Assembly (NCBI GenBank): GCA_963682055.1
Contig: OY821746.1
Coordinates: forward strand, 7,289,992-7,353,991
From: Primula veris
Taxonomy: Eukaryota; Streptophyta; Magnoliopsida; Ericales; Primulaceae
Length of the DNA: 64,000 nt
Direction of reading: 5' to 3'
Below the pieces are notes generated by a model, which saw only the letters and a list, made by a program, of their open reading frames with translations, did no database searches and had not been told where the DNA came from. Position numbers and translations under genes: made by a program. How positions within the stretch are numbered: position 1 is the stretch's first letter; each line of letters starts with the position of its first letter. Below, in pieces: positions 45,491 through 58,969 of the stretch.

Positions 45491-47323
45491 ATCAACCTGA
45501 TCCTACCATTACAAAATAAGCTTTTTTCCCACTCTGCTCTGAAAATATGATGTGGGGGGAGCCCGATTGAGGCACCCGCTTCGAACCCTACTATTACTAA
45601 AATCAGTTCCGATTGCTTTGAGATGACACCTCATGGAATTCTAAGTTTATTATCTATTCACGTTGTAATTTGTTTGCTTTTCTTGTTCTAGTTTGTTGAT
45701 ATGGTTTCTTGGTAGATTTACTAGTATTAGTTTGGTTCTAGCTAGTTTTTAGAGTTTAGTTACATAAGAATTACATGTTGCTTCGGATTTCCGATGAAAT
45801 TAATTATGAACACTGAATTTTCCACTTTGTTGCAATAATAATAAAAAATTCTTCAAGCAAATTATATTTTCCAAGCTGCTTCTCAGTCCTATATTGCTAG
45901 TCGGCTACGGTTTAATCCATGAATGCCCCTGGATTCGGATTAGTTTATAATAACCAAGTACTATAAGCATTAATGTAGCATAGAAACATATTTGACCAGT
46001 TCATTTATTTTTTGAACCAAGCTTGTAATTTTGTAATTTGTTATAAATTTATGTTATATATCGTTATTGTCTTAGAGATTAAATTTGTATATTATTGAGT
46101 AAGTGTAGTTTAGTAAACGATTATTGTCAGAATAGTCCCTTGTTTGGGGATAAAAGTTTTTATACAAGTAATCTAGAAACATTTGATTGTACAAAGAATG
46201 TTTGTTTTGCAGTGTACACCAAGTATTAATACTTGCTCAGTTTCAACAGTTTAAAATTGAAAGTTACAAAAAAAATACAAAAAAAAAAAATACATGGTTT
46301 TTGGTTTTTAACCATATAAAACAATATTAATGAACTTTCCTGTGGTATACAGAGTTCTGTGATGAATTCTAATTCTAGAGTTTTGTATCTCAGTTTATTG
46401 ATTTAAGGCTGCACTGTAAGTCTTTGGTTTTTAAAGGTTTTGATCTTGCGAAAAACGTGTTTATGATAATACTCGTATATTATCATACAAAAATCTGATC
46501 AGTTTGACCTTCGATTTAACGATGTCTTATTTTTAAAACCTTTATTCTCCTAATCTTGTCTTCGCTTACAACATTTTTACATTTCTTCTAGGGCGAGAAG
46601 TTGTGTTAGGAGGGGGAATGTTCTCAAAGACTCGGAAGCCGAAAGAGACTAGAGAAATTGTGGGACCTACCCTACCAAAAGGTTATACATACTCTTCCTT
46701 GTTCTGTACATTTATGGTAGAGCGTAAAACCTCAGCTTGTTTGCTTCTGTTAACGTTTGATTATTATAACTTCAGAATGTAACTTCTATTAGTACTTTTT
46801 TGATCTAGAAAGGTAAACTCATCGGATTAATTTCTTACTTTCAAATGCCTATATTTTTTACTCTTTTTCTTGAAAATGCTAAACAAAATTGTGGCCATTT
46901 CAGTCCATTTCACATCCTGATCCTATCATATCGCTATGGTCTAATTTGGTTTTTTTTTTGTCATATTTTTTGTTATGTTTTTCAATGAAAGAACCGGAAA
47001 ATAGTCCCAGTAAAATTAAAGTTAAGTTCCGTACTCTACAACTTACAACTCCATTCCAGTTATAACTAAGTCAGTTTTAGCACAACAGAAGTTCAAAGGG
47101 TCTAAATTTATTTGGGCCATCTCAGGTAAATTCTTAAAGAACCACACTTAATATGCCAGAAATGCAAATCAACCCACATATAAGCAACATAAAAAGTGTT
47201 TTGGAGTTCAGTTAAAACCGATTAGCTTACTTTTTATTAATAACAAGTGAAGGCTTGATTAACTGAAATGAAAAGGATAGTATCTTTGATCAGCAGAAAC
47301 AGACACCGAGCTGGAAAAGGCCA
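45491..47323. other. Intergenic; possible short exon at 46592-46681
   Basis: The local base composition rises in G/C at 45540-45650 and 46590-46690, as in exons. The second patch follows a good acceptor (TTTCTTCTAG) and ends before GTTATAC. It contains a short open frame with MFSKTRKPKETREIV. I recognise no family and report no gene. Confidence 0.3.
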
Positions 47324-49148
47324 TTACCAATCATAATAGATCAACTCAATGACGCAGCTCCTTGAGGTTCTCGGAAAATCTTGTAGTTGTTTGTGCCAGA
47401 CTTCCACATCATCTTTGTGAAAGTCCGAATAACAATGCATAATCGCACTCTCCAGATTTATAGCATACATTAGCACAAAACTAACTAGTTCCGTATCAGC
47501 ACTTTCTCCCACAAAAGACTCGAAGCGAAACAATTTGAGGCTAGAAATGAAACAGGATGGGACATTTTCTTTTGTTAAATAAAGGCTCTCAATGTAAGTG
47601 TCTTCAGCGAGCCCCTATATTTACCAGTTCATAAAATAAGATATATATTAAGGTTGACGCGTTAAACCTTTGACACATTTTGGTATCAATAACTCTCTAC
47701 AAAAATGGAACTCGTTTTTTCTACGTCCATTTGTCAATTGACAAACAAAACAACGGGAAATTACCTTTAAGAGGTGGACATCTGCTCTCCATCAAAAAAT
47801 GAAAGAAACTAAGGCAAGTCGGTTGAGATGTACATAATAGAAAATATAAGCTTAGGTGCAAAAATAATATCCCCTGAAACGACCATGCTGCAACTCTAAT
47901 AACAATGTTTATGAAGTAAATGTAAAAGAAAGACTATAGAGAATAGGTCGAAAGATTTACCCGAATACTTAGCTCCTCTAGATTTGGTGTTCTCTCAAGA
48001 AACCTCACCAAACTGGTAATGGTGACTTCAGTAAGTCCAGTACTTAACTCCAATTGGGTTAAATTGTAAAATATTGGAATCACCTTCATCTGTGTGATAG
48101 TATCTATACACTTTGAAATGAAAAGCCATTACTGTATTAGTATGTTTTTATTTCATAAAGCAAATTAAGCACCTCTAATTGACAAGAGAATCATACTTAC
48201 TTCCAACGTATCATGCGTCATACTCAGAGTTCTTATATTATACATCGCTCTGATTATATCTGTGATACGTTCGTCAACTTCATGCAGGTCGTCAATTATA
48301 TGCTCAAAGTCAACAGATGCACTGTTTAGCGAAGCTAGGTCACACACTTTAAAGTTCAAATTTAGATCACTTATATAATTAAAACTCGTGAGGTTAACAG
48401 CCTTAATTTTTATTTGCTCGGTATACATATATTTCCATGGTGGGATATGTTGCATAGTGAATGTCTTTATCGTGGGAAGAGAGATCGTTATACTCCTTAC
48501 GTGTCTCCATTCACAATCTATCAATGACAAATCATCAAGGACCGGACAACCACAAAGAAAGTCTTGCAAGGACACCTCATCAGAAAATGTGATTGAAGAG
48601 AGACATAGCTTCTTAAGATTTGACAATGTAGTCTTTGTTGGTGTCTTCAGAATTGATGGTATATATAAGTCCAATTTATGGAGGGAACGACATGTAAATA
48701 GCCACTCAGGCAATTGAAATTGTGATTTTGCAATTAAATATAAGGTAAGCTCTTGCACGTTGTTCTCCACTGCAGCCCGTATCCATAAATTAAGACGAGA
48801 AACGTCAACATGCACACTTCTGAAGCTAAGTTCAAGCTTTTTTATATCCGAAGTGTCATGAAGAGAAAGAACTTTGTCCACAATTTCCATAGTGTCTCCC
48901 ACTATTACGTGTTGGTGTTTATCGTTAACAAGCCAAAAATCTCCACCATACAATATAATGGTTGAAATAGAGGTCCATAAACGTCGCAACGTCGTTGATA
49001 AGATAGATGTTCGTACAGCTTCTCTTGTTGAGAGAAAACTTATAATGTGATGGAGAATTTCTTTGGGCAAGTTGCTTATTCTATCCTTGGTTTGTTTTTC
49101 GGATAGTGTTGTCCTTTTGCGTGAAGGTGAATCGACACAATCATCCAT
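47324..49148 (-). CDS. F-box/LRR (FBD-type) protein
   Basis: Three exons, 48201-49148, 47961-48089 and 47324-47614, all phase 0 with GT/AG borders, give 455 residues, typical of plant F-box/FBD/LRR proteins. The F-box is at residues about 22-65 (DRISNLPKEILHHIISFLST, then RTSILSTTLRRLWTSI). It binds SKP1 in SCF ubiquitin ligases. Degenerate leucine-rich repeats follow (LPEWLFTCRSLHKLDLYIPS, LQDFLCGCPVLDDLSLIDC) and form the substrate-binding part. Exon 2 adds another LRR (LTQLELSTGLTE, FLERTPNLEELSI). The last exon looks like a short or diverged FBD tail ending CVIELIYYDW. The tryptophan after the F-box core is shifted (RRLWTS), as is common. The substrate is unknown; this is a large, fast-evolving family. 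Confidence 0.9.
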
Positions 49149-51240
49149 TTCTTCGGTTAAAAGTCAGATGCCTGCTACATAAATTAGGCAATGTCAGGAA
49201 AAGAAATGACTTGGGTTTGCTTTTGCTTTTGCTTAACATCTAATGAGATAAAGAGATACATATACATATATCTAAATAAATCCAAGTAATTTTAAGTAAA
49301 CCATAACCTAACCCGTCTCAAGCAAAAAACAGAAAAGAATTACTTGGGTTTGCTTTTGCCTCTATGGTGTACCCATTTCTTCATTAGATGTACTTTAATC
49401 TAAGTAAATTCAAGTAATTCTTCTTGCTTAACATCTAATGAGATGATAAAGAGATTATATACAACTTCTATAATGCCAATCTATTGATTTTTTTATTTAA
49501 AAACAAACTTTCAATTCATCAAAATTTCAAACATAAAAACAATGACATAAATGTATTCTTTATAATCTATGATTAAAACGGTTAAAAGAAATATCTTAAA
49601 TTGAAGTGGGGAAAAACCCTCCATTTAAAATGCAAAAATGCAACGGATATTGCAAAATGCTAATATCAAAGACAAAAATAAAAACTAAATGAGAATTATG
49701 TTTCGAAATGCCAAGTGACGAACACAGCTAGGAAGAAGTTGAGCTTACTACTCGAATGAGAATTTGCAAGACTTAGTAATTATACTGAAATATGAGTATC
49801 TCGACGATTTGTTAAAAGGGGAAATTTTGGTTTAATAGGATGATATGAACTTAGCATTAGAAAACACAATAAAAAATAACTTGTTTAAAATTTAGTACAC
49901 ATGAATTTTACATAAGACCAATATGCTCTTTCCTAAATCTCTCCCCTTAAATCTCTAGCATATCTTACCTCACTTTTCTTTTAAATATTACAAATTTGAA
50001 AATTTAAAAATCATTTCAAAACTATATTTTATCTAAATAAAAATACATATTATTATAAAATCAAGAAGAAAAAAAACAAGTGAGGTAAGATATGTCGAGA
50101 ACAAGGAAACGTATATTTCTCATCCTCTATTCCGCCTTATAAAAAAATTAGAACAATATCTCTAGTCTCCTTACGAGGAGTGACTCTTTGAAATAATCAC
50201 TTTATTTTACAGTCACCTTAACCACCGTTAGATTAAAAACTGGATGGTTAGATAATTTTTTCAATAACTAATTTATTTGTTCTATTTTCAATAAATTAGA
50301 ATTTGTAAAATAAAAATAAAAATATATAACCATATATAGGGGGGGGCACCTACCCTAAATTTAAATATTATTCAATTTTTATTATTTTTTTATATATTTG
50401 ACACATTTTTTTATATATTCAACTATAGTCTAGGCTTTCGGTTTATTTTTGTTTTTAATCATTTTAATATTAAACTTCAAATAAAATAAATTTGAATTCT
50501 GGTTTTTCCGTTGATGTTGTGTGATATTACTGTGACACTATTTCATAGTGTGAGTTGCTCTTTTTTAATAATTTGTCAATATATATATATATATGAATGT
50601 AGTTTTTTTCTCCCTTAAAAGGTTTTTTCCCCCAAATGATGGTATGGCTTTTTCAATATATTTATCTTTGCCTTTTCTCTTCAATTGAGTTTTTTGGAAT
50701 CTACTTTTAAGTTTTTCTTTTTTCAAATAATTTAAATTGGAACTTTCAAATAGTTTTTTTTTTTTTGTGGAAAAAAAAAGGTTCAACACCTAAGTAAATG
50801 CAAAAGATTTAAAAGGAAAAAAATCAAGGGGAGGGCATTCTATTAACATTCATGATGTACTAAATGTTCAACAATAACTCCGTATTTTTGTTTCTCATTA
50901 TCAAGTTCCCGCATCTTAGTTAATAAACATTAACTTTAGCACATCTCTCAGCCGTGCCTAGTCTCAAAAAAAAAAATTGCTCCAAATCCGGCCAGTCTCC
51001 GGATCGATGTGTATCATCATCTAAGTTTAACCTAACGCGTAACACACCTAGGTTTTTATTGTCATCTTGTTCACATCTAAGTTTTCCATTATATAAAAGA
51101 GTTAAAAGAAAAAAAACACAACTGATGTAAATGCTAATTTTAAAGAATTTTTACCTGCTAACCGTACGTAACACAGCAAGGGAGGAATCAAGCAATTCTG
51201 GGAATGAGAATTTGCAAGTAACACTTGGTATAATATTAGA
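49149..51240 (-). other. F-box gene 5'UTR with a 1983-bp leader intron
   Basis: A leader piece directly before the ATG (49149-49171) follows a good acceptor (ATGTAGCAG). About 2 kb upstream, 51155-51240 ends in TTAGCAG before GTAAAA, a good donor. A TATA box (CATATAAATATT, 51270-51281 minus) lies just upstream of it. The intron holds a diverged second copy of this leader (49690-49800; shared TTGCAAATTCTCATTC) and short direct repeats (ACTTGGGTTTGCTTTTGC at 49211 and 49342). The join is inferred from splice signals only. Confidence 0.5.
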
Positions 51241-51670
51241 ATATGATTGTTGACGAGGGTTTGTGAAAAATATTTATATGAGTAATTATATTTATTGGAA
51301 AATAAATACCCGTTGTTAACAAAGAAAACAACGACTATTGGTTATTTGTCACTATCTATAAAGCAAAAAATAAGGGATTTAATGTTAAAGATTCTACATT
51401 ATCTATATAAAGATAGCATTAGTGAGTGAAATATATATAGAGAAAATCTTTTTTTCTAAAATAAACTGTTTCGATGGTTTATAATTGGTTTTAATTTGAC
51501 CTGTTGTTTCCATTACGATTAGATTGATACATTTCAATATATTTTATTACGTGTTATATATGCCCCATCAAGCAATTTGATTGAATATAAATTAGGAAAC
51601 AATTTCATTATGTACCTATATATAGGTTGGTATTGAATTTTCAATTAGTGATTAGCCAATTCTTGATTTA
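51241..51670. other. Upstream flank of the F-box gene
   Basis: Contains the proposed TATA box at 51270-51281 (minus); otherwise AT-rich with no gene. Confidence 0.4.
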
Positions 51671-51889
51671 TGTTGTAAGATTATTGAACTCTTGGCCTTT
51701 TACTGATTGGGTCCAAGTGGGCTTATAACCCTACCCCTCTATTTATATAAAGAGCGCTATGGGTCTTGTATTACATTCATTCATACATTCTGATTAATAA
51801 AATCTCCCTTATTTTTGTCTCTCATACCTCTCTCTATATCTATACATATCTCTATATATATTTATAACGAGCTAATATGTCACACAACA
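51671..51889 (+). mobile_element. Solo copia LTR (same family as copies 1 and 2)
   Basis: TGTTGTAAGATTATTG to GTCACACAACA, 219 bases, with perfect ATTTA target repeats at 51666-51670 and 51890-51894. It includes the TATATAAAGAG box. No interior is present. Confidence 0.95.
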
Positions 51890-53100
51890 ATTTAGTTTTT
51901 TTACTAGTCCTCCAAAAATTAGTCTACCGTAGTATAATACTATTTTTTTAAGGGTAAATCTAACAAGTGCTCCCCATATATTAAATAATAAACATAATTA
52001 AGGTAACATATTTAATAACTACTATAATTATTTAATATTTATAATTATATATGGAAATACTTTTTGAAGGGAGATTTGGAGGAAATATATGCAAATCCAT
52101 AATGGATAATTTATTAATAAAACGAATTTATCAATATTTTATTTCATTTATATCCATAATTCAATTATAAATATTATTAGAGAGTATTTTTTTAAAATTT
52201 TAGGATAGTTTCAACCAGTGTTATATATTTTTATTTGGATTTTATTTTGTTGAAAAAGTAGTTTTTAGTTTTCTTATTTAATTAGTATTAATTTAATTTT
52301 ATGTTAGTTTTAACTAGTGTTTAATATATTTATTTGGATTTATTGTATTGAAAAATTGGTTTTAGTTTACAAAATCATAAAATATATCAATTGTAAATAC
52401 TATTAGCATAAACTATTAATTAATGAATTAAGTAATCAATCAGGCATAAATAAATACATAGATTTAACTTATGCATAATGCTTAAACAATGCCCCGGTGA
52501 CACTTGTTAGCCAAACCGTTTTTTTTTTAATAATAAAACAATCTTCACTTTGAAGTTAAGTACACGAGGTTATTGACTATTTCGAATATATCCTTAAATT
52601 CTAAACCGCCTGTCATCCAATAAAAAACTAAAATCCCTAATAATTAACCAAAATCTCATATTCTATTAGTTACAAATGATTGGGCTGAGGATCTCAACCA
52701 TTTGAAACAAACACTTTGCTTATTATACTTGTTATTGTACTTATAATCTCCATTTTAGTTTTTGTCTCCCTGTTGGCACAGTAGTACGGTATATTAGGCT
52801 AACCATAATACTTTCCGTAACTCTCACATTTTACTATATTATTAGTTAAGGCTAACCATAATAGTTTCCGTATATATATTTGTACAATCTTAACTTATAA
52901 AATCTATGATTTTCTTGAGAGTGGCCGAATTTTTTTGAAACTTTTATATATATATATATATAATATTTTATATTTAGCCTTTTTCCCATGATCTACTATT
53001 ACTCTTTTCTTATTTAGAGAAATTAGTTAAAATCTAAAATATCATTACCCCATTTTTGTATCTGAAAAAATACAAATCTTTTATAGTACAATAATCTATA
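51890..53100. other. AT-rich intergenic, no gene seen
   Basis: Repeated phrases TTTAGTTAAGGCTAACCATAATA (near 52795 and 52845) suggest a small local duplication. No coding signal. Confidence 0.45.
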
Positions 53101-53526
53101 CACTACAAGAAATAGTAATAGTAGCTATAGCAAAAAAAAAATAAAGAGCCAAATTATGTTGCTGATTAGCGACATAAATAAATAAAACAGCAACATAAAT
53201 TGTATAAAATATTTAGCAACAAAATTAACAACTGTTTATCAACTTAAATTTATCAACACCGTATTTAGTTACTAAAAAAGTTGCTAAATTTTACTAACGA
53301 AATCAGCAACAAGATTACCATCAGTTCAGCAACACGACCTCCCCATAAAATTAGCAACATAATAGTATGTTGTTATTGTCAAATATTTATCTTTAATTGC
53401 AAATAGTAATGGAATTGTATCATATTTTAGCAATATAAGTTTCTTGAATCTAATCATATGTTACTAATAAAATTCCATGTTGACATCTTTGAATTGAAGT
53501 ACTCAAGACACGCCATAAAAAATACA

Positions 53527-53793
53527 GTTTTGTTTATGTGTGAGTGGTTTGATCCTAGTCGAAAATGGAAGAAAGTTTAAAAACGATATAATCTTGCCGA
53601 TGTTAACATAAAATCAAAATATCCGAAAAATGATACATTTATCTTGTCTATGCAAGAAACACAAGTGTGCTACATTCTTTACCCAAGACGGTCGACAAGA
53701 GAAAATAATGATATGGGAATGAGGAAAAAGAAAACAAGCAAGGGCGATAAAGACGGGTAGACTGTATGTAAAATTAAAGGTAGACCGATTATT
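53527..53793 (+). pseudogene. DUF4216 remnant of a CACTA TnpD-like gene
   Basis: One frame reads CEWFDPSRKWKKV, then a stop, then RYNLADVNIKSKYPKNDTF, TQVCYILYPRRS and, after another stop, TVCKIKGRPIIV. This follows the DUF4216 consensus order (CEWFDP, VDVN, KYDPFILA-QVYY-YP, WAVCKIKARS). Two in-frame stops show it is dead. A polar, open tail to about 53970 may be its C-terminal end. Confidence 0.75.
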
Positions 53794-55332
53794 GTTCAAC
53801 ATCTTAATATTGAATCGGAAGACACAAAGACATTTCAAAATGATGAAAGACTTGGGCACCGAATTACAAATCCGGAGTTTATTAGTCCTGGATCATTGAA
53901 CGTTGTCGATCCTGAACCGGGATATCAAATCCATATAGAGCCGAAAGCGATAAAGAAACAATTTTAATAGTGAGCTCCTCGGATTCGAGTGATTATGATG
54001 CATTACGAATGTATTAAAATATTCTATGTTTTATAATAAATAAAATTATGCTTTAGTATTAGACATTTTATGGCTTATAAAAATGTTTGTTGTGTGACAT
54101 ATTAGCTCAGTATATATATTATATAGGAGACATAGAGAGAACATAGAGAGAGAGAACAGTAGGTCTTTATTAATCAGAATGTATATGAATGAATGTAAAA
54201 TACAAGACCCCTAACCCTCTTTATATAGATAGAGGGGTAGGGTTATAAGCCCACTTGGGCCCATAAAGTACAAGCCCAATAGTCCAATAATATCCTACAA
54301 CACTCCCCCTTTGGACGTCTTAAATTCTTCGTCTTCATGCAGTCGATCTGAGTCGAGTTCATTCGCAATGCTAAACACATAAAAACCTTAGGGCCGGAAA
54401 ACCCAGTGTGGGACAAAACCGGTACCTAGGAGAAACTGTGTAGCCGAATGATATAAGCCGAAATATCATGTAAGTAACTAACCATAAAACAGCGTGCCTC
54501 ATCAAAACCTTGCCAGAGCAAACCCAATGGGAAAATCTCTGATCGAAGGAAAAAGAGTGCAACAATGGTAGTAGTAGGGAATCAACCACAAAACAGGTGC
54601 CTCATCAAAACCTTGCTAGAGTAAACCCAGTGGGAAAAACCTCTAGTCGAATGACAAAAGAGTACACAGTGGTAAGAAGTATACAACCGGATACTCCCCC
54701 TAATTTCGGCAATCTTAAGTGAGATATGATGGGAACGTGTCTCGCTAAAAACCTTGCCAAGGAAAACCCAGTGGGAAAAAACCTTGATCTAAGGACAAAA
54801 AGAGTACACGAGCATGCGACTGGATGCTCCCCCTCACTTGCACACGACAGGGTGCGAAGATTTCGACTAAGTAGTAATTAGTGCAATAAGCATTCACCTG
54901 GATGCTCCCCCTCACTTGCACACGACTGGGTGCAAAGATTTCATATTCCAAGAAAGAGCACGAGCATTCGACTGGATGCCTCATTTACTTACATACGACT
55001 GGATGCAAGAAAATGTAACGTGGAATAGAACGAGCATTCAACTGGATGCTCTTAAACTTCATTTGTGAAGATTAATTTCGGCGAGAAATACTAAATAGCA
55101 TAATGTAGTCATGTCTCTCTTGATCAATAACAACAAGTTGTCTTCTATGACAAGTGTTTTATTTGGATCGTGAGACAGAACATATGTAATTCAAATATGA
55201 CTAATACTAGCTCGAAGCCATATACACTCTCTAGTCGTCTCATAGAGCACGAATAGATCAGAGTGATTCACTTGGAGTCATTCCAAGACCTCCAAGATGT
55301 CGCCTTATTCCTAATGGTAAAGACATACCATG

Positions 55333-56300
55333 TTAGGAATATCCCTTATGCGGGTCTGATAAGTAACTGGCATCGGTATAACCGAAAAAAGGTTGCGTTA
55401 ATTCGAGTACCGAAGGGGGTAGGTACACTCGATGACGCAAATGGGAGAATGTGTCTTTAGTGCCATTTCGATGGCAGCATGTTAGCGCAATGTTGTGTCG
55501 AGCTATACCATTCACAACATACGAGATGTTCGTCCTAGAACATTAGACCAAGTACAATGATGTGCTTATTGTACTTAGATATGAACATCATGGTTCAATA
55601 TCTTTTCATCGTCTCATCAGGGACGGACTGGGTCTATATCAATGTCTAGTGATCGAACGATCATGGGAGAATCTGACGACTTAGCGTCATGATGACTAAA
55701 ACGTCATAACACCTTCTGGGTGTAGTCTGAATCATGGACTTAGATTCAATATTTACGGGACTCGATCATCAGGACAAGTCACTACCGTGTCTTCCCAAGA
55801 TCCTTCATCTCGAAGGCAAATCCAAAAATGGATCGCGTAATAAAACACGCAAGGGCATAATACTTGTTCAAGTATCCCAAGCTAATCAAGTACTCACTTA
55901 GGCGGTATACCACATCTGCTCGGATTATATTAATCCATATAGTGAACGTCTCATTTAATTGAGATCGTGTTCCGTGGTCAGGAACTACTTGATTCAAGCA
56001 TTATGAAGTCACACAGGGACCTTCATCTATATCGCTTTGTCTAAATCCCCATAGAGATAAAACTGTGACCACATTCATGGCTGCATACTCAGTTTTTCGA
56101 AAACTACTAAACTGGTAAAGTAGGGGACTATTATAATGTCCATTTCGAGGAAATCAACCATCTCGTAATCAATTCCAAGGTGTGAGAGAAGCCTTGCGCT
56201 ACTAGGCGAGCATTCTACAATCTCATTATTCTCATCACTTTTCCTTACGAATAACCAAATAAACGAACTCGTTTAACATTGGTGGTGTTGGAACTACAGG
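55333..56300 (-). pseudogene. Copia RT and RNase H remnants, copy 2
   Basis: On the minus strand: the shortened GIDYE block near 56180, a DIDE-type stretch near 56030, then ITRSIFGFAFEMKDLGKTR near 55800, where the YVDD region should lie between RS and EMKD. FGYTDASYLSDPHKGYS near 55350 is RNase H. Stops separate the pieces. Confidence 0.8.
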
Positions 56301-58681
56301 TCCGAACACACTTTCGCTAAGGAGTCTACTTGGATTGCAAGTTTCCATTAGTACAGTCTATTCCACGTTGACTTCAGGCAACGGTACATGGTTCTCTGTC
56401 ATAATTTGTTCATATTATCAGTCGTCACCGAATATATGAACAAGTAATCAATGACAGTCTCGTTTCGCTTCAATATCGTCTAAGATATCATGATCGACAA
56501 ATATTTCAAGATTCTTAGGATGAGGAGGAAATCACACATCTCCTTGATCCTTTATAATCTCATGCAACAAACGGGTTTCAGTTCACCACCTCTGGGGCTG
56601 AACGAATTAAGAACCTGTCAACTTCCTCATATCTTGGGAAGGACGACAGACTGACGGCCGACGACATCGTCCTTTGCTTGGTGGGTTCGGCCAAAGCAAC
56701 GTGTTACGACAGGAACACGGCGTCCGACAGGGACGTCTATCCTTGCAAGCATTTTGCAGCAGGTATAAATGATCTCGTGACATCTCATAAAGTCATTAAA
56801 TGCGTCTGGCATTTAGTTAGACTTGAGGGAGTCTATGCACTTGCTTATCACTAAGTGCAGTTTTGGGGATCAAGCTAAGACTGAGTGGGTTATGCCATGT
56901 TACTTCACGTCGTTCCTTATCAACGGTAACGTGCAAATCTCCCCCTAACGACGGGGAGAACAGTCTTAGCGATGTCACTTTCGCATATCATGCGGTAAAG
57001 AGATCGCTTGCCAAGGTTACTCTATCAAATGATAGGCAGGAGATTCATAATCGACTTATGTCCCCTTCAGAGGTCCATATTTTGAATGCTAGAACGGCTC
57101 AATCAAAATATTAATTAATCACTCTAAACACGCGTTAATATGAGACTTCTGGCTCATAACCAGTAACCAGCTGGTACGCATATGGTGTTTGAGTGTCTAT
57201 GGGCCTCATAACGGACCAATGCAGCAAAATAGCATAAGCCCACACGGAAATATAAATCTTGGTGCGCAAGACCAAGAAATGCATGCAATCATTTGCAGTC
57301 GCATCATCAAACTTTCCGTGAGTCCATTTGGGTCTGAACATAATCGACAGGATGTTCAATTTGAATTTCCAAACTCAAGTAATTCAAATCGAAATTTCGA
57401 TTTTTTACTCTTCGGAATTATCAAGTCAACTAGACTTTTCAGGATAATCCGAATCATGAGCCATCAACTTAATGATAGGGCTAGAAGTTTAGGAAATGCT
57501 GCATTTCTGTGGACAACAATAATCATGTGACCTTATTGTCGATGCATCAACCATAACCATTTATATTTATGGTTCGTCTTATGGTTGGATAAGTCCACAA
57601 TAACTCCTTCAATTCTTTACAAGAATTCTACGAGTTCTTTTCGTGATCTTTACACATACCAGTCTTTTAAAGTGAGCATTAGTGGCATGAATTTTGGATT
57701 AATTACGAAATATATTCTCAGAGAGAATCCAAATGCGATGCGATTATAAATCAAGCATCGTCTTTTGACCCGAGAATATCTCATCCGGTCAATGCCACAA
57801 TATCAAAATGCTCTTATCAATCGACGACAGGCGAATGATAGTACAGACAATCATGTCTTAGCATTTAAATCATTCATCATTTCGACGACAGGCGAAATGA
57901 TAAGGTAATTTTAAATGCTTTAAAGAATGTGGTAGCAACCACTTGAAAGACATTTCAACTCCTCTAAAATACGCTTTTGGTCGTATTGAATGGAGGCTAT
58001 GTAAAGAAATTTTAATTCTTTCATGAGCTATTACCAGATAACACTGGTTTTCTCGAATATTTTATAACTCAACAAGGTACGGCAGGACCTACATGAGTAT
58101 AAGACCTCATATTTGACAAATCAATTTGGTTTTACCAAAGATTTCGATTTTGGAACGACAGGTCCAGAATCGTTGTCACTGAGTACTCTTTTAGGCAAAT
58201 AGTTGGTGAAATTATGTGTTACACTGTTACCCACTATTTCCAAAAAAATTAACTACCCCACAAGTATTGCCTAAAATTTCATAATTTAAAGTTTGGTCAC
58301 ATTTGTCAAAGGAATTTGCTCAAAACACTTTAAATTATTTCGAGAAATTTCGTAAACAGGCAAACCATAATCCAAAAGTATGTCCAAATGGAAAATTCAT
58401 AATCCAAATGGAAAAACATAATCCAGATGAGCGAAAAAATGGCTCAATGATTTATCAAAATCAATAAAGAAAGGTCCCAAACTCATTTGAGCCAAAAACT
58501 GGGGGTCTCAAGAGTTTCCTTTTAGTTATCTTTAACCACATTAACATCGGTTTTTCACCTTTATAATAGTTGTGAACTATTTAAGGAGTAACCGTGCATG
58601 ACCTTTGTCTTTATAGCATAGAGTTGGCTCCTTGAGCATTATCTCTTGCTTTGTGACAACGGGCCATATTGTTCCTTTCAA

Positions 58682-58969
58682 TTACTGTCTTGGAGCCACA
58701 TGTTTTCGATTTGACGATTGTCTAAAATCTCGCTTGGCTAGGCGATTCATCGGGATCGCGACAGTTCGAGACAAATAACACTTGTCTCGGTTCTCGATTC
58801 GTGGAAAAAAATATACACGAAGAGCATTAATATCAGGCAAACAATTCGCCATTGACCCAATAGGATTAAAACTACTCACCGGGGTAATTTTCTTATCCAA
58901 TAACAGATGGGCGATAAAGGAACATGGTGAATATAAATTCACGATACTGCTTATGAATACAATTTCCAA
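58682..58969 (-). pseudogene. Gag remnant, copy 2
   Basis: Contains SFIAHLLLDKK, MANCLPDINALRVYF and FRQSSNRKHVA, parallel to the remnant at 22663-23100. The two copies differ by a handful of substitutions and a frame change, and both lack the downstream gag frame. Confidence 0.65.

Noticed and set aside
45540..45650. Possible C/D snoRNA near ATGATGT
   Set aside because: The C box is imperfect and no matching D box or terminal stem was found.
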